Positions 31,229 to 41,447 of a stretch of 64,000 bases of DNA are shown here, one piece after another. The first letter of the stretch is position 1; each line of letters opens with the position of its first letter. The DNA lies in NCBI GenBank assembly GCA_012729015.1, contig JAAYDY010000074.1, positions 1-64,000 on the forward strand. The letters are read 5' to 3'. The notes under the pieces were generated by a model, which worked only from the letters and a program-made list of their open reading frames with translations, made no database searches and was not told where the DNA came from. Position numbers and translations under genes: made by a program. This DNA comes from Phycisphaerae bacterium (lineage in GTDB: Bacteria > Planctomycetota > Phycisphaerae > FEN-1346 > JAACEH01).

Positions 31229-33883
31229 ATGAAAGGCAAACTCTGGATTGTCGTGGTGGTCGTGGCGGTGCTGGGGGCGGCGGCGGGGCTGGCGTGGTAT
31301 CTGATGCAGCCGCGGACGGCCGAGCAGCAGTTTCGCCGGGCCCAGCAGGCCGAGGTGAAGCTCCAGGCCGAGGCGGCCGACCTGACCGACGAGGAGCTTG
31401 CCGCCCGTCGCCGGGAGATCATCGGCCAGTACGAGCAGGTCTGGACCGACTTCGCCGACGACGGATTTCACGACGACGCGCGGCAACGGGTGGCCGAAAT
31501 CTACGACGAGCTTCTGAAAGACAAGGCCGGGGCGCTCCAGCGGTACCGCGACCTGATGGCCAGTCACCCCGACAGCGACAAGGCCGAGGCCGTCATTCAC
31601 CGCATCGCCGAGCTGTGCGAGGAACTGGGCCTGGCCGAGAAGGCCGATCGCGAGGCGGCCTTGAAGCTGTTCAAGGAAGCTGTGGACCTGCGCGAGAAGT
31701 TTGTCGACGAGCACCCGGACAGTCCTCGCGCGGAGGAGGACCTGATCCGTGCGGCGCGGCTGTGGCAGGATCAGCTTCAGGATCCGCCCATCGACGTGAA
31801 GACGCGTCTGGAGCGGTACCTGGAGAAGTTCCCCAAGGGCAAGTATGCCGACGAGGCGTTGTTCCGGCTCGGCCGCTGGTTCGAGGAAGCCGAGATGCCG
31901 CAGGACGCGATCGCCGTGTATAAGCGTCTGGCGGAGGAGTTTCCGCAGAGCCAGTATGTGGACCGGGCCAACGAGCGGCAATACGAGATTTACGCGAAGA
32001 AGCTGAACGACGAGGAGCAGGCGGCCGAGATGGCCCGCAAGATTGCGCAGCGCAACCCGGGCACGGCCAAGGGGGCCCGCTACGCGCAGCGGGCCGACAG
32101 CGCGGGTCAGAAGGAGCTCAAGGACAAGGATCGCAAGTACGAGAAGGATTACTACGGCGCGCCGATCTACGATGCCGCCCTGGACAAGGCGTTTCCGTGG
32201 GAGGAGTTCGAGGATCTTCTGGCCCAGAAGCTCGACACGATCACCTACACGATGGAGGTGCGCCTGGTGCCGGCCGACGGGACGCTGGAAGTGACCGGCT
32301 CCATGGAACTGGTGAACAACGGCCCGGAGACGTCGGAGCTGCTGCTTCAGTTCAACGCCGGCATGACGCTGGAGAACCTGAAGTTCGGCGGCGCGGCGGC
32401 GGAGGTCGTGTCGCCGTCGAGCCGTCAGCGCGAGGTGGTGCGCATCCGGCTGCCACAGGCCCTGGCCACGGGGCAGGGCGGCACGCTGACGTTCAAGGCG
32501 TCGGGCAAGTTCGAGGCGCCGCGATCGGCGCCCGAGGGGGTGAACCTGGCCTCCGGCGAGTCGCCCAGCGACGAGCAGATGCAGCAGATCATGCAGACGA
32601 TGACCGGCGACATGCGCGTCCGCGTGGGACCGACCGGTTACGCGATCGGCGCGGGGCTGTGGTACCCGCTGACGATCTACGGCGACATGTACACGACGGA
32701 CGTGACGTTCCGGCTGCCGGAGCCGGGCTACGAGGTCTCGGCCGCAGGGAAACTGACGTCCCCGAGCGGCGAGGGGACCGTGCGGCGGTACGTGTCGCAG
32801 ACGCCGATCTTCGGCCTCTATTTCAGCTATGGCCCGTGGACCGCCGTGGAGCGGCCGTGGTCCGACGGCCGCACGGTCGTCGCCTACGTGGACAAGGCGA
32901 GGCGCGACTACGGCGAGAAGCTGGCCGACCGGGCGTGCGACGTCCTGACGTTCTACGAGGAGAAGTTCGGGAAGCTGAAGCAGCCGCGCATCTCCATTAC
33001 CATCGACAAGCTGCCGGTGATCCTCGGCGGCATCGGCCCGGCGGGCATGATGATGCTGGCCGAGCATTTCCTGCCGGCGGACGACGTGCCGGTGAGCCTG
33101 CTGGCCCACGAGCTGTCGCACCAGTGGTGGGGCAACCACGTGCCGATCTCGTTCGAGAAGGGCTACAGCATGTGGCTGAGCGAAGGGTTCGCGACCTACT
33201 GCGACGCCCTCTATAACGAGAAGCTCCACGGGCGCGAGTTCCTGACGCGGCACCTGGAGAAGTACAGCCTCTTCTACTTCGAGGGTCTGGTGCAACTGCC
33301 CCGGCTCGTGGAGCCGCCGGCCTCGTGCTACATGAACAACCCGCTCTACCGGCAGACGGTGTACGAGAAGGGGGCCCTGGCCCTGCACGCGCTGCGGTAT
33401 GTCCTGGGCGACGAGAAGTTCTTCGCGGTGCTGCGGCGCTATGCGACGGAATACGAGGGCAAGCACTCGACCATCGAGGACGTGCGGCGGTTGACCGACG
33501 AGGTCAGTGGCCAGGACATGCGGTGGTTCTTCGACCAGTGGCTGCGACGGAAGGATCTGCCGCACTACATCCTGACCGATCTTGCGGCCGACGAAACGAC
33601 GCCGGGCCAGTACGTGCTGACGGTGCGGCAGGAGGTCCCGGGCACGGAGGGGCCGTGGCGGATGCCGCTGGACATCGTGTTCTACGGGGCCGACGGGGCG
33701 GAGCACGTCGAGCGTCGCGTGGCCCTGGAAGAGGAAGAAAACCGCGTGGTCGTGCGTCTTGAGTTCAAGCCGCTGCGCGCTGAGCTGGACCCCGATTACT
33801 GGGTGTTCCGCTACCCGGGCCCGGACAACGTGTGGCCGCGGGCCGAACCAGAGGCGGCCCCGGCGGCAAGCGTCGCGCCGTGA
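31229..33883 (+). CDS. M1-family metallopeptidase with N-terminal TPR region
   Basis: The 884-residue protein has an N-terminal membrane anchor (residues 5-25). About 270 residues of helical tetratricopeptide-like repeats follow, resembling outer-membrane assembly lipoproteins (for example FPKGKYADEALFRLGRWFEEA), and then an M1 aminopeptidase fold. Zinc ligands are His627 and His631 in HELSH with Glu652 in WLSEGFATY; the spacing from HEXXH to the third ligand is 20 rather than the usual 18. The GxMEN substrate motif is replaced by GGIGPAGMM. ATG 31229 is chosen over ATG 31223 because AGGAGG at 31216-31221 is correctly spaced only for the former. It is part of the vWA-ABC operon and probably acts outside the cytoplasmic membrane. 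Confidence 0.9.
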   Translation: MKGKLWIVVVVVAVLGAAAGLAWYLMQPRTAEQQFRRAQQAEVKLQAEAADLTDEELAARRREIIGQYEQVWTDFADDGFHDDARQRVAEIYDELLKDKAGALQRYRDLMASHPDSDKAEAVIHRIAELCEELGLAEKADREAALKLFKEAVDLREKFVDEHPDSPRAEEDLIRAARLWQDQLQDPPIDVKTRLERYLEKFPKGKYADEALFRLGRWFEEAEMPQDAIAVYKRLAEEFPQSQYVDRANERQYEIYAKKLNDEEQAAEMARKIAQRNPGTAKGARYAQRADSAGQKELKDKDRKYEKDYYGAPIYDAALDKAFPWEEFEDLLAQKLDTITYTMEVRLVPADGTLEVTGSMELVNNGPETSELLLQFNAGMTLENLKFGGAAAEVVSPSSRQREVVRIRLPQALATGQGGTLTFKASGKFEAPRSAPEGVNLASGESPSDEQMQQIMQTMTGDMRVRVGPTGYAIGAGLWYPLTIYGDMYTTDVTFRLPEPGYEVSAAGKLTSPSGEGTVRRYVSQTPIFGLYFSYGPWTAVERPWSDGRTVVAYVDKARRDYGEKLADRACDVLTFYEEKFGKLKQPRISITIDKLPVILGGIGPAGMMMLAEHFLPADDVPVSLLAHELSHQWWGNHVPISFEKGYSMWLSEGFATYCDALYNEKLHGREFLTRHLEKYSLFYFEGLVQLPRLVEPPASCYMNNPLYRQTVYEKGALALHALRYVLGDEKFFAVLRRYATEYEGKHSTIEDVRRLTDEVSGQDMRWFFDQWLRRKDLPHYILTDLAADETTPGQYVLTVRQEVPGTEGPWRMPLDIVFYGADGAEHVERRVALEEEENRVVVRLEFKPLRAELDPDYWVFRYPGPDNVWPRAEPEAAPAASVAP

Positions 33884-33986
33884 GGGGGAGCATTCGCGTC
33901 CTGGGAAGCAGGGGCAAGATGCCCGCGCCACGGTACGGCCCCCACAACGTGAACGCTCCCGCCGTGAGGGGGCAAGCATCGACGTC
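33878..33986 (+). repeat. Direct repeats flanking an inserted palindrome
   Basis: The segments 33878-33900 and 33961-33986 share CCGTGAGGGGG and an AGCAT-CG-CGTC tail. Between them lies a block containing GGGCAAGATGCCC-GCGCCACGG, a near-copy of the palindrome at 21878-21900. The stop codon of the peptidase gene falls in the left repeat. The layout looks like insertion of a palindromic unit with duplication of the target. Confidence 0.55.
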
Positions 33987-34012
33987 TGACGGTCTCCTGA
34001 AGGAGTGCATCG

Positions 34013-36226
34013 TTGGGACGATCAGGGCAGTGGCATCGGTGGGTGGCGACGGCACTGGCCGTGCTGGCCGCGGCGGCGGTCGGGCAGGGCAGGGTCCAGG
34101 CGCAGCGGCCGCCGCTCGACATTCATTACGGGTTCGCCGACCGGGCGCGGCCGCATTGCTGGACGCCGGTGCTGATTGAGTCGGCGCTGGACATGCAGTT
34201 TCAGGGCGACGCGGTGATCCATCCGGCCGGGGCCTCGGGGACGGAGCCGGGCGAGTATCGTACGCCGGTGACGCTGACCTCGAGCGGCGCCGACGGCGAG
34301 CGCGAACGGTTCTGGCTCTACGTGCGGCCGGGCGCGGGGCAGTTCCGGGCGTCGGCGTACCTGGACGGGCCCGGCGGCGTGGAGTTGTTCGACCGCGAGG
34401 CGATGGGCGGCAGCAGCAGGCCGCTGAACGATGCGGCGACCGTCTTTCTCATCGCGTATGGTCCTTCGGGCCGGCCGCTGGGGCTCCAGGCGGCGATCCT
34501 TCACCGCCAGAAGCTGGCCGACGGGAGCGAGTACAAACCCTATGCGCACTACTACGAGGCCGTGCCCATCGTGACGCGGCAACTGCCGAACCTGGCCATC
34601 GGGTACGACGGCATCGACGTGCTGGTGCTGCTGAATCCGCGTCTCGAGCGCGATCTGAGCGAGGACCAGGCGAGGGCGATCATCCAGTTCGTCGAGGAGG
34701 GCGGGCGGCTGGTGTTCTTCATCAACCGCCACTGGCAGGAGGTGGCCGGGAGCCCCCTGGCCGGGATTCTGCCGGCGACCCTCGGGCCTCTGGCGCCGAT
34801 AACGAACACCGAGCCGCTGCGGCGCATGGCCGGAGCCAGGGCGCCGGCCATCCAGGGCGAGCTGTTTGTGCCGACGATGGTCCCCGCTGGTCCGGACTGC
34901 CGTGTCGAGGTGGCCTGCGACGGGCGCCCGGTCATCCTGCGGCGCATGGTCGGCATGGGAAGCGTCGTACTGGCGGGTCTCGACACCGAGAGCGAGACGC
35001 TTCAGACATGGCCGGCGGCGCCTGCGCTGGCGGTCGCGATCCAGCGGCTGAAGGAACGGCCGATCCCCGCGGACAACGTTGAAGTGTCGTCCTTCGTGGT
35101 CGGCCAGCAGCCCGACCAGTTCATCATCCCGGGCGGCCGTTTCGGGTCGGTCCACTTCGTCTGGGCGATCCTCCTGATGACGCTCGGCTACATTGTCGTC
35201 GCCGGACCGCTGCTGCACCTGGTGCTTCGGGCCATGCAGCGGCTGCACTGGTCGTGGCCGGCGTACATGGGCCTGAGCCTGGCGGTCGCGGGACTGAGCT
35301 TTGCCGCGGTCTCGGCTGTGCGCAACCGCGACACGCAGTGCCGCACGCTGACGGTGGCTGATTTTCCGTGCGACGGCCACGCCATGATCGGGCGCAGTTT
35401 CCATAACCTGCGGTTTCCCGATTCGTCGCTCTACGACGTGGAGTTGGAGGCCCGGCGCGGCGCCATCGCGCTGCGGCGAAGCAGCACGGGGTTCGACGTG
35501 GTGCCGACGACGCCGCAGCGGTTCCGCCATTCGGCGACGCTGCTGGCCGTCGAGCGGCTGGCCGTCAAGAGCAACCAGTCGCGGCACTTCACCAGCCAGT
35601 GGCGGGCCGAGGCGCCTGCCCCCGTGACGGCCGACGTCCGGCACGGTTTCTGGACAAACACATTGTCGGGCTCGCTCATCGGCGGCAACAGGGACATCCG
35701 CCGGGCCGTGTTGGTGGCCGATGGCGTGAGTTACGAGCTGGCCAGCGGCATCAAGGCGGGTCAGACCGTGGGTCTCGGGACGTTGGGTCGTCAGGAAACG
35801 TCGGAGTTGCTGAGGAAATGGGCCGAGAGGTGCCTGGACGAGTCATCATCGACGTTCGGGACCGTGGCGCCGGCGACCGTCGAAGACGTGACGGCACAGG
35901 GGATCTCCGACAGGGTGTACCGTGACATCTGTCTGGCGTCGTTTTACGAGCGGCACCGGCGTCATCCGTTGGACGCCAAGCCCAATTACAAGGGCGGGCC
36001 GCTGACGCTCGGGATGATTGATCGCCAGGCGTCCGTGCGGACGATGGACCTGACGCATGTGCTGGACGCGGGCTATGCCGTCCTGATCGGCGTGGCCGAC
36101 CTGGAGGTGCCCGACGGCCTGACCGTGAACGGGCGCAAGACCGAGTGCGGCGCGAAGGATCGCCTGGTGGTCTTCCGGCAGGTGATTCCGATTCAAGCCG
36201 CCGTGGGCATTCGTGACCTGGAATGA
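34013..36226 (+). CDS. Large membrane protein with glutamine-amidotransferase-like domain
   Basis: The 737-residue protein starts at TTG 34013 behind AAGGAG and has a signal peptide ending near VQAQRPP. A beta-rich region (30-190) is followed by a class I GATase-like fold (about 195-350, with DVLVLLNPRLERDLSEDQARAIIQFVEEGG split across its core and lacking an obvious catalytic Cys-His-Glu triad). Two membrane helices follow at about 380-405 and 412-436, then a periplasmic C-terminal domain. Proteins of this design commonly accompany DUF58/vWA operons in Planctomycetota. It ends 13 bases before the ABC ATPase gene. No catalytic role is apparent; a structural or sensing part in the complex is likely. 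Confidence 0.8.
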   Translation: MGRSGQWHRWVATALAVLAAAAVGQGRVQAQRPPLDIHYGFADRARPHCWTPVLIESALDMQFQGDAVIHPAGASGTEPGEYRTPVTLTSSGADGERERFWLYVRPGAGQFRASAYLDGPGGVELFDREAMGGSSRPLNDAATVFLIAYGPSGRPLGLQAAILHRQKLADGSEYKPYAHYYEAVPIVTRQLPNLAIGYDGIDVLVLLNPRLERDLSEDQARAIIQFVEEGGRLVFFINRHWQEVAGSPLAGILPATLGPLAPITNTEPLRRMAGARAPAIQGELFVPTMVPAGPDCRVEVACDGRPVILRRMVGMGSVVLAGLDTESETLQTWPAAPALAVAIQRLKERPIPADNVEVSSFVVGQQPDQFIIPGGRFGSVHFVWAILLMTLGYIVVAGPLLHLVLRAMQRLHWSWPAYMGLSLAVAGLSFAAVSAVRNRDTQCRTLTVADFPCDGHAMIGRSFHNLRFPDSSLYDVELEARRGAIALRRSSTGFDVVPTTPQRFRHSATLLAVERLAVKSNQSRHFTSQWRAEAPAPVTADVRHGFWTNTLSGSLIGGNRDIRRAVLVADGVSYELASGIKAGQTVGLGTLGRQETSELLRKWAERCLDESSSTFGTVAPATVEDVTAQGISDRVYRDICLASFYERHRRHPLDAKPNYKGGPLTLGMIDRQASVRTMDLTHVLDAGYAVLIGVADLEVPDGLTVNGRKTECGAKDRLVVFRQVIPIQAAVGIRDLE

Positions 36227-36239
36227 GCAGGAGAGTGAG

Positions 36240-37166
<927 letters not shown>

Positions 37167-37198
37167 GGCGCCCGGCGCTGCCGGAAAGGATTTGCACC

Positions 37199-39151
37199 TT
37201 GAAACTGCCGGAGGTCAACCCGATCTTCCTTCGCGTGCTGACGACGTCGGGACGCCGGTCGCGCCATGTCTGGGTGCGCGCCGGCTATCTTGTCGTCATG
37301 CTGGCCACGCTTGTTGTGATTCTGCTCGGTGAACTGGGCAGCAGCCTCGGCGGCACCGCCGCCCTGGCCGAACTCGGCGAGAAGCTCTTCCATGCCGTCA
37401 GCTACGCGCAGCTCGTGCTCATCCTTATGCTCGCCCCCATCTACACCGTCGGGGCCATCACCCAGGAACGCGACAGCGAAACGTTCAGCGTCCTGCTTGC
37501 CACCCCGCTGTCGAACCTCCAGATCGTCCTCGGGTCGCTCCTGTCGCGACTGTTCTTCGTACTGGCGATCCTGTTCTCCACGCTCCCGCTCTTTGCGCTG
37601 CTCTATTACTTCGGCGGCTTCGAGCTGCGCGACGTCTTTCTCAGCTACGGCATTGCCGCCACCAGTGCCACCCTCACCGGTTCAGTTGCCATCGCCATCG
37701 GCATCCTCTACACCGGCACGCGGCGCGTCATGGTCGGCTTCTTCCTGTTCATTGTCGCTTACCTGGTGGGCACCTACGCCCTCGACCACAACGTCCTGCC
37801 GCTCGTGACCGGCGGCACTCACGTGGCCGGATCGCTCGACTGGATCAACCCCGTCGGGGCCATCCAACGCACACTGGCCGCCGGACAGGCCGAGCGGCCG
37901 ATTCTGGCCGACGTCACGTTCGGCGAGTTCTGGGTCCACTATCCCGAGTACGGCTACCTGGTCTACAGCTCGGTGCTGAGCCTGGCCATCATCATCTTCG
38001 CCGCGGTGCTGGTCCGCCGCCTGGCGCGCGGCTATGGGCGGCTGGCCAGACGGATCACCATTGGCCTGGGCACCGTCGGCGGCGCCGCCCTGGTGGCCTT
38101 TGGCGGTTACGTGCTGACCTCGCGGCTCGGGACGCTTCAGGGCCTCGTCGTCCTGGCCATGACCCTGGGCCTCGTTGCCGTCGGCATCGTCTTCTTCCAG
38201 TTCAAGCGGCACCGCAAGCCGCACTCCGTCTGGGACAATCCCATCGCGTGGCGCGAACGCACCACACGCACCGCCACCGCACGGAGGAACCTCGTGCAGT
38301 TCCTCTACATCCTCCTCAGCGTCCTGGCCGTCTACGCCGTCTTCGTCATGAAGGTCACGCACTTCCGCGCCGACGACGCGCGGCTGTTCGTCCTCGTCGT
38401 TGCCATCGTCCAGACGTTCGTCATGCTCACCGTCGGAGCCACGCTCGCCGCCTCGTGCATCAGCTACGAACGCGAGCAGGGCACCCTCGACATCATGCTC
38501 TCCACCCCGATCACGCCGCGCTACTTCATCGTCGGCAAGGTCCTCGGCATCATCCGCTACCTCGGCCTGTTCCTGGTGATGATGCTCGTCGTCACGCTCG
38601 GGTCGTTCCTGATCGCGCGGCTCCCGGTGGAACAGTACTTCGGCGACCTGGTGCCTCAGGCCTGGGTGGACCGCATCAAGCCCAGCGGCGGCCCGATCCT
38701 CGGCGGGGGCGGCGCCACCTGGAGCAACTGGCCGTGGATCTCGATCCTGCACCCGCTGCTCATTGCCGGGTCGGCCGCCGCCGCCATGGTCACCGTCGGC
38801 ATGACCTTCAGCCTCAAAGCCAAGTCCAGCGGCATGGCTGCCATGTACTCCGCCCTGGTCGTCCTCGGCTTCTCGGCCTCCATCACCTGCTGTTGCGGCA
38901 TCACGGCCTGGATTCCCCTGGTGGGCTACGCCGCCACCCTGGTCAGCCCCTTCCTGGCCATGTACGCGTGCATCATGCCCGAGCGGTTCCAGGAAGGCTA
39001 CGATGCCCAGGGCATCTGGTACGACGTGTACCGTGTGGTCGGCGTTCACGTCGGTGCCCTGGTGGCCGCCGCCGGCTATGCCCTGTTCACCTGGTTCCGC
39101 ATGAAAGCCATGGTCACCACCTTCGACCAGCAGACGCGGCAGAAGGCCTGA
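37199..39151 (+). CDS. ABC-2-type transporter permease
   Basis: The 650-residue protein has about twelve membrane helices in two halves, each with the ABC-2 pattern of a QERDSETFSVLLATPLS or YEREQGTLDIMLSTPIT coupling helix. It therefore looks like a fused double permease able to form the channel alone. It starts at TTG 37199 behind GGAAAGGA. Together with the ATPase at 36240 it forms an exporter and closes the operon that begins with the vWA gene. Similar permeases are annotated near multicopper-enzyme maturation or gliding systems, but this does not fix the substrate. Confidence 0.9.
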   Translation: MKLPEVNPIFLRVLTTSGRRSRHVWVRAGYLVVMLATLVVILLGELGSSLGGTAALAELGEKLFHAVSYAQLVLILMLAPIYTVGAITQERDSETFSVLLATPLSNLQIVLGSLLSRLFFVLAILFSTLPLFALLYYFGGFELRDVFLSYGIAATSATLTGSVAIAIGILYTGTRRVMVGFFLFIVAYLVGTYALDHNVLPLVTGGTHVAGSLDWINPVGAIQRTLAAGQAERPILADVTFGEFWVHYPEYGYLVYSSVLSLAIIIFAAVLVRRLARGYGRLARRITIGLGTVGGAALVAFGGYVLTSRLGTLQGLVVLAMTLGLVAVGIVFFQFKRHRKPHSVWDNPIAWRERTTRTATARRNLVQFLYILLSVLAVYAVFVMKVTHFRADDARLFVLVVAIVQTFVMLTVGATLAASCISYEREQGTLDIMLSTPITPRYFIVGKVLGIIRYLGLFLVMMLVVTLGSFLIARLPVEQYFGDLVPQAWVDRIKPSGGPILGGGGATWSNWPWISILHPLLIAGSAAAAMVTVGMTFSLKAKSSGMAAMYSALVVLGFSASITCCCGITAWIPLVGYAATLVSPFLAMYACIMPERFQEGYDAQGIWYDVYRVVGVHVGALVAAAGYALFTWFRMKAMVTTFDQQTRQKA

Positions 39152-39185
39152 CGACGGCACGCTTGCGCCGGGCGGCCGTTTTCCG

Positions 39186-39215
39186 TTGCCAGAGGGGCCG
39201 CTGTGCGCCTATGCT
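39186..39215 (+). promoter_or_regulatory. Promoter of the DUF4392 gene, leaderless layout
   Basis: TTGCCA (39186-39191) and TATGCT (39210-39215) are separated by 18 bases. Eight bases then precede ATG 39224, with no Shine-Dalgarno site. Confidence 0.6.
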
Positions 39216-39223
39216 GTGGGGCC

Positions 39224-40069
39224 ATGCGAACCGTTGAAGAGGTGATTCTCCAGCACGGCGACCGCGGCATCGAGCGCGTGGCCGGGTGCCTGCCGCCGCA
39301 CTACTGCCTGCGTGCGGCCGAGGCGCTGTGGGCCTGTCCGCGCGGATGCGTTCTGCTGGCCACCGGGTTTCCCGTCCGGGGCACGTACGAGACGGACGGG
39401 CCGATTGCCGCCGTGGGGCTGTATGGGGCCCTGATGCACCTGGGCTTCGAGCCGCACTTCGTCGCCGCGCCGCCCATCGCCCACGTCCTGGCCGAACGGT
39501 ACCGTGTGATCGAGTTCCCGATCCTGAGCATGCAGGAGAGCCTCCGCCCGGCGCGGGACCTGCTCGCCGACCGGCGGCCCGTGGCCATGATCTCGATTGA
39601 ACGTCCGGGCCACGCCGCCGATGGGCGGTGCTACAACATGGCCCACCAGGACATCAGCGACCACGCCGCCAAACTGGGCGTCCTGTTCGACGCGGCCGAG
39701 TGCCTGACCATCGGCGTCGGCGACGGCGGCAACGAGATCGGCATGGGCAACGTGCTGGACGCCCTGGCGGGCCTGGAGATACGGCCCTGCGTGGTCCGGG
39801 TGACCCACCTCATCGCCGCCACGACGTCGAACTGGGGTGTCTACGGGCTGATGGCCTGCCTGTCGCACCTGAGCGGCCGGCCGTTGCTGGACGATGTGGA
39901 CGAGCACGCCGTGTTCGATTTCTTCCTGAGCCGCCATGCCGTCGATGGCCGCACCCTGCGGCGCGAAAAGACCGTGGACGGGCACCACCTGGATCGGACG
40001 ACAGGGATTCTGGGCCAGTTGCGCGAGGTGATCGCCGGCTGGAACGGCCGTCAGGGCCCGACGGCGTAG
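39224..40069 (+). CDS. D-glutamate cyclase-like (DUF4392) protein
   Basis: The 281-residue protein matches the DUF4392/D-glutamate cyclase C-terminal family. Signatures are TGFPVRGTYETDGPIAA, ISIERPGHAADGRCYNM and TIGVGDGGNEIGMGNV. The animal member DGLUCY converts D-glutamate to 5-oxo-D-proline; bacterial members are mostly uncharacterised. D-glutamate is a peptidoglycan component, so a salvage or turnover role is possible (inference). ATG 39224 lies 8 bases after a -10 box, suggesting a leaderless mRNA; a GTG at 39203 is less likely. The gene stands alone between the ABC permease and the solute-binding lipoprotein. Confidence 0.86.
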   Translation: MRTVEEVILQHGDRGIERVAGCLPPHYCLRAAEALWACPRGCVLLATGFPVRGTYETDGPIAAVGLYGALMHLGFEPHFVAAPPIAHVLAERYRVIEFPILSMQESLRPARDLLADRRPVAMISIERPGHAADGRCYNMAHQDISDHAAKLGVLFDAAECLTIGVGDGGNEIGMGNVLDALAGLEIRPCVVRVTHLIAATTSNWGVYGLMACLSHLSGRPLLDDVDEHAVFDFFLSRHAVDGRTLRREKTVDGHHLDRTTGILGQLREVIAGWNGRQGPTA

Positions 40070-40108
40070 CGCGGCGGAGACCCGCGGCGAGGGGCGAGCC
40101 TTTTTTTC

Positions 40109-40137
40109 TGGCCAAACGGGATCGGGCACCGTACACT
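40109..40137 (+). promoter_or_regulatory. Predicted promoter of solute-binding lipoprotein
   Basis: TGGCCA (40109-40114) and TACACT (40132-40137) are separated by 17 bases, directly after a run of seven T residues at 40101-40107 that may end the preceding transcript. Confidence 0.55.
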
Positions 40138-40220
40138 GCTCGCTTGCAGGTTCAGGTGCAATACGGTGTTACGCGCCCCGGCGGGGTGCCGACAGACGCT
40201 CACGCAAGAGGAGGACGGCA

Positions 40221-41201
40221 ATGCGATTTCTCGCCTGTGTCAGTGCGATGGTGATGCTGGTGGTGGCGGTCGGCTGTCAGCAGAAGCAGCCGCCGGCCCC
40301 GAAGCCCGAGGCCAAGAGCTTCGTGGTGATTACCCGCTATGCGCCGAACGAAGTGACAGCGGCCGCTGAATCGATGAAGGCCAAGCTGGAAGGCACGTCG
40401 ATCAAGATCGTTTCGGGCGCCACGGCCGAAGAGCAGGTGGCCGCCCTGACGGAAGCCGCAGCCTCCGACGGCGTGGCCATTGACGCCATCCCGACGCCCG
40501 AGGTGGCCGCCGCCATGGCCGCCCTGGCCGCGAAGAAGATTCCCGTGGTGACGTTCTACAGCGACTGCCCGCCTGTCGCCGGCAACGGCCGCAACACGTT
40601 CATCGGTGCCGACCTGGCCTACGTCGGACGCAAGATCGCCGCGACGATGGTCGAGAAGATCGGCCCGGACGGCGGCCTGGTGGCGGTCATCAGCGCTCCT
40701 GAGACGCCCGCGCAGCTGGCCCTGGAAAAGGGGATCGTGCAGTTCCTCGATCAGCCCAAGTTCTCGGTCAAGGGGCCGGAGCGGGCCAACGCCAGCGAGG
40801 GCGGCGTGCAGGCGGCCATTGACAAGGTCATGGCCGAAGAGAGCAGCATCGCCGGTTGGATTCTCATCAATCCGGCCGCCGAGCCGACCGGCGAGAGCAA
40901 TCCGCTGGCCAAGCTCGGTGCGGCCCGTGCTGTGCTCCTGACGGGCACGGTCGCCGGCATGAAGGTGGTGGACGAAAACAAGGTGGTTGTCGCGCCGCAG
41001 ATGGCCGCCATGGCCCAGATGGCCGTGCGGGTGCTCGACGACATGGCCCGTCGCAAGACCCTGTTCCCCGAGGTCATGACCGTGGACCCCGACGTCGTGA
41101 TCCTCAGCAATATGGAGAAGATGACCGAGAAGGTCAAGTCGATCCAGAGCGGGGCGACCCTGGTCCCCGTTTACCCGGATAATCCGAAGGATCGCCGCTG
41201 A
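40221..41201 (+). CDS. Periplasmic sugar-type solute-binding lipoprotein
   Basis: The 326-residue protein has a lipoprotein signal with Cys19 (VAVGC) and the fold of ribose/galactose-type (cluster B) binding proteins. Motifs are EEQVAALTEAAASDGVAIDAI, AKKIPVVTFYSDCP, RNTFIGADLAYVGRKIA and GLVAVISAPETPAQ. It starts at ATG 40221, about ten bases after an AGAGGAGG-like site. No permease or ATPase gene is adjacent, so it either serves a distant transporter or acts as a sensor. It is closed by a terminator at 41244-41283. The ligand is unknown. Confidence 0.87.
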   Translation: MRFLACVSAMVMLVVAVGCQQKQPPAPKPEAKSFVVITRYAPNEVTAAAESMKAKLEGTSIKIVSGATAEEQVAALTEAAASDGVAIDAIPTPEVAAAMAALAAKKIPVVTFYSDCPPVAGNGRNTFIGADLAYVGRKIAATMVEKIGPDGGLVAVISAPETPAQLALEKGIVQFLDQPKFSVKGPERANASEGGVQAAIDKVMAEESSIAGWILINPAAEPTGESNPLAKLGAARAVLLTGTVAGMKVVDENKVVVAPQMAAMAQMAVRVLDDMARRKTLFPEVMTVDPDVVILSNMEKMTEKVKSIQSGATLVPVYPDNPKDRR

Positions 41202-41243
41202 ACGTGTCGCACCGTCCCGGTGCGATTCCGGACGTATTCGAGC

Positions 41244-41283
41244 CACTCCGCCGCAGCCGGCAGGCCACGGCGGAGTGCTTCTT
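41244..41283 (+). terminator. Terminator of solute-binding lipoprotein gene
   Basis: Arms CACTCCGCCG (41244-41253) and CGGCGGAGTG (41268-41277) are perfectly complementary and are followed by the T-rich CTTCTTT. Confidence 0.8.
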
Positions 41284-41327
41284 TCCGGGCCGAGGGTCGA
41301 TCGGGCTGAATCCCTCGTTCGTGCACG

Positions 41328-41356
41328 TTGACCGCCCGGCCGGGGGCCGATACAAT
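41328..41356 (+). promoter_or_regulatory. Predicted promoter of purF
   Basis: TTGACC (41328-41333) and TACAAT (41351-41356) are 17 bases apart and leave a leader of about 85 bases before GTG 41448. Confidence 0.75.
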
Positions 41357-41447
41357 GTGTTGGATCTGTGGCCGATCCGATGCCTGCCCGGGACATCCTT
41401 TGGCCGATGCCAGTGGCACAGGCCCCTGCGACGAGGACCAACCGTCC

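Noticed and set aside
30929..33979. A 1016-codon open frame on the minus strand opposite the M1 peptidase
   Set aside because: It mirrors the codon bias of the real gene and shows no recognisable domain or ribosome site.
34013..36226. Active glutamine amidotransferase
   Set aside because: The central domain has the class I amidotransferase shape, but no Cys-His-Glu triad could be identified, so only the fold is suggested.
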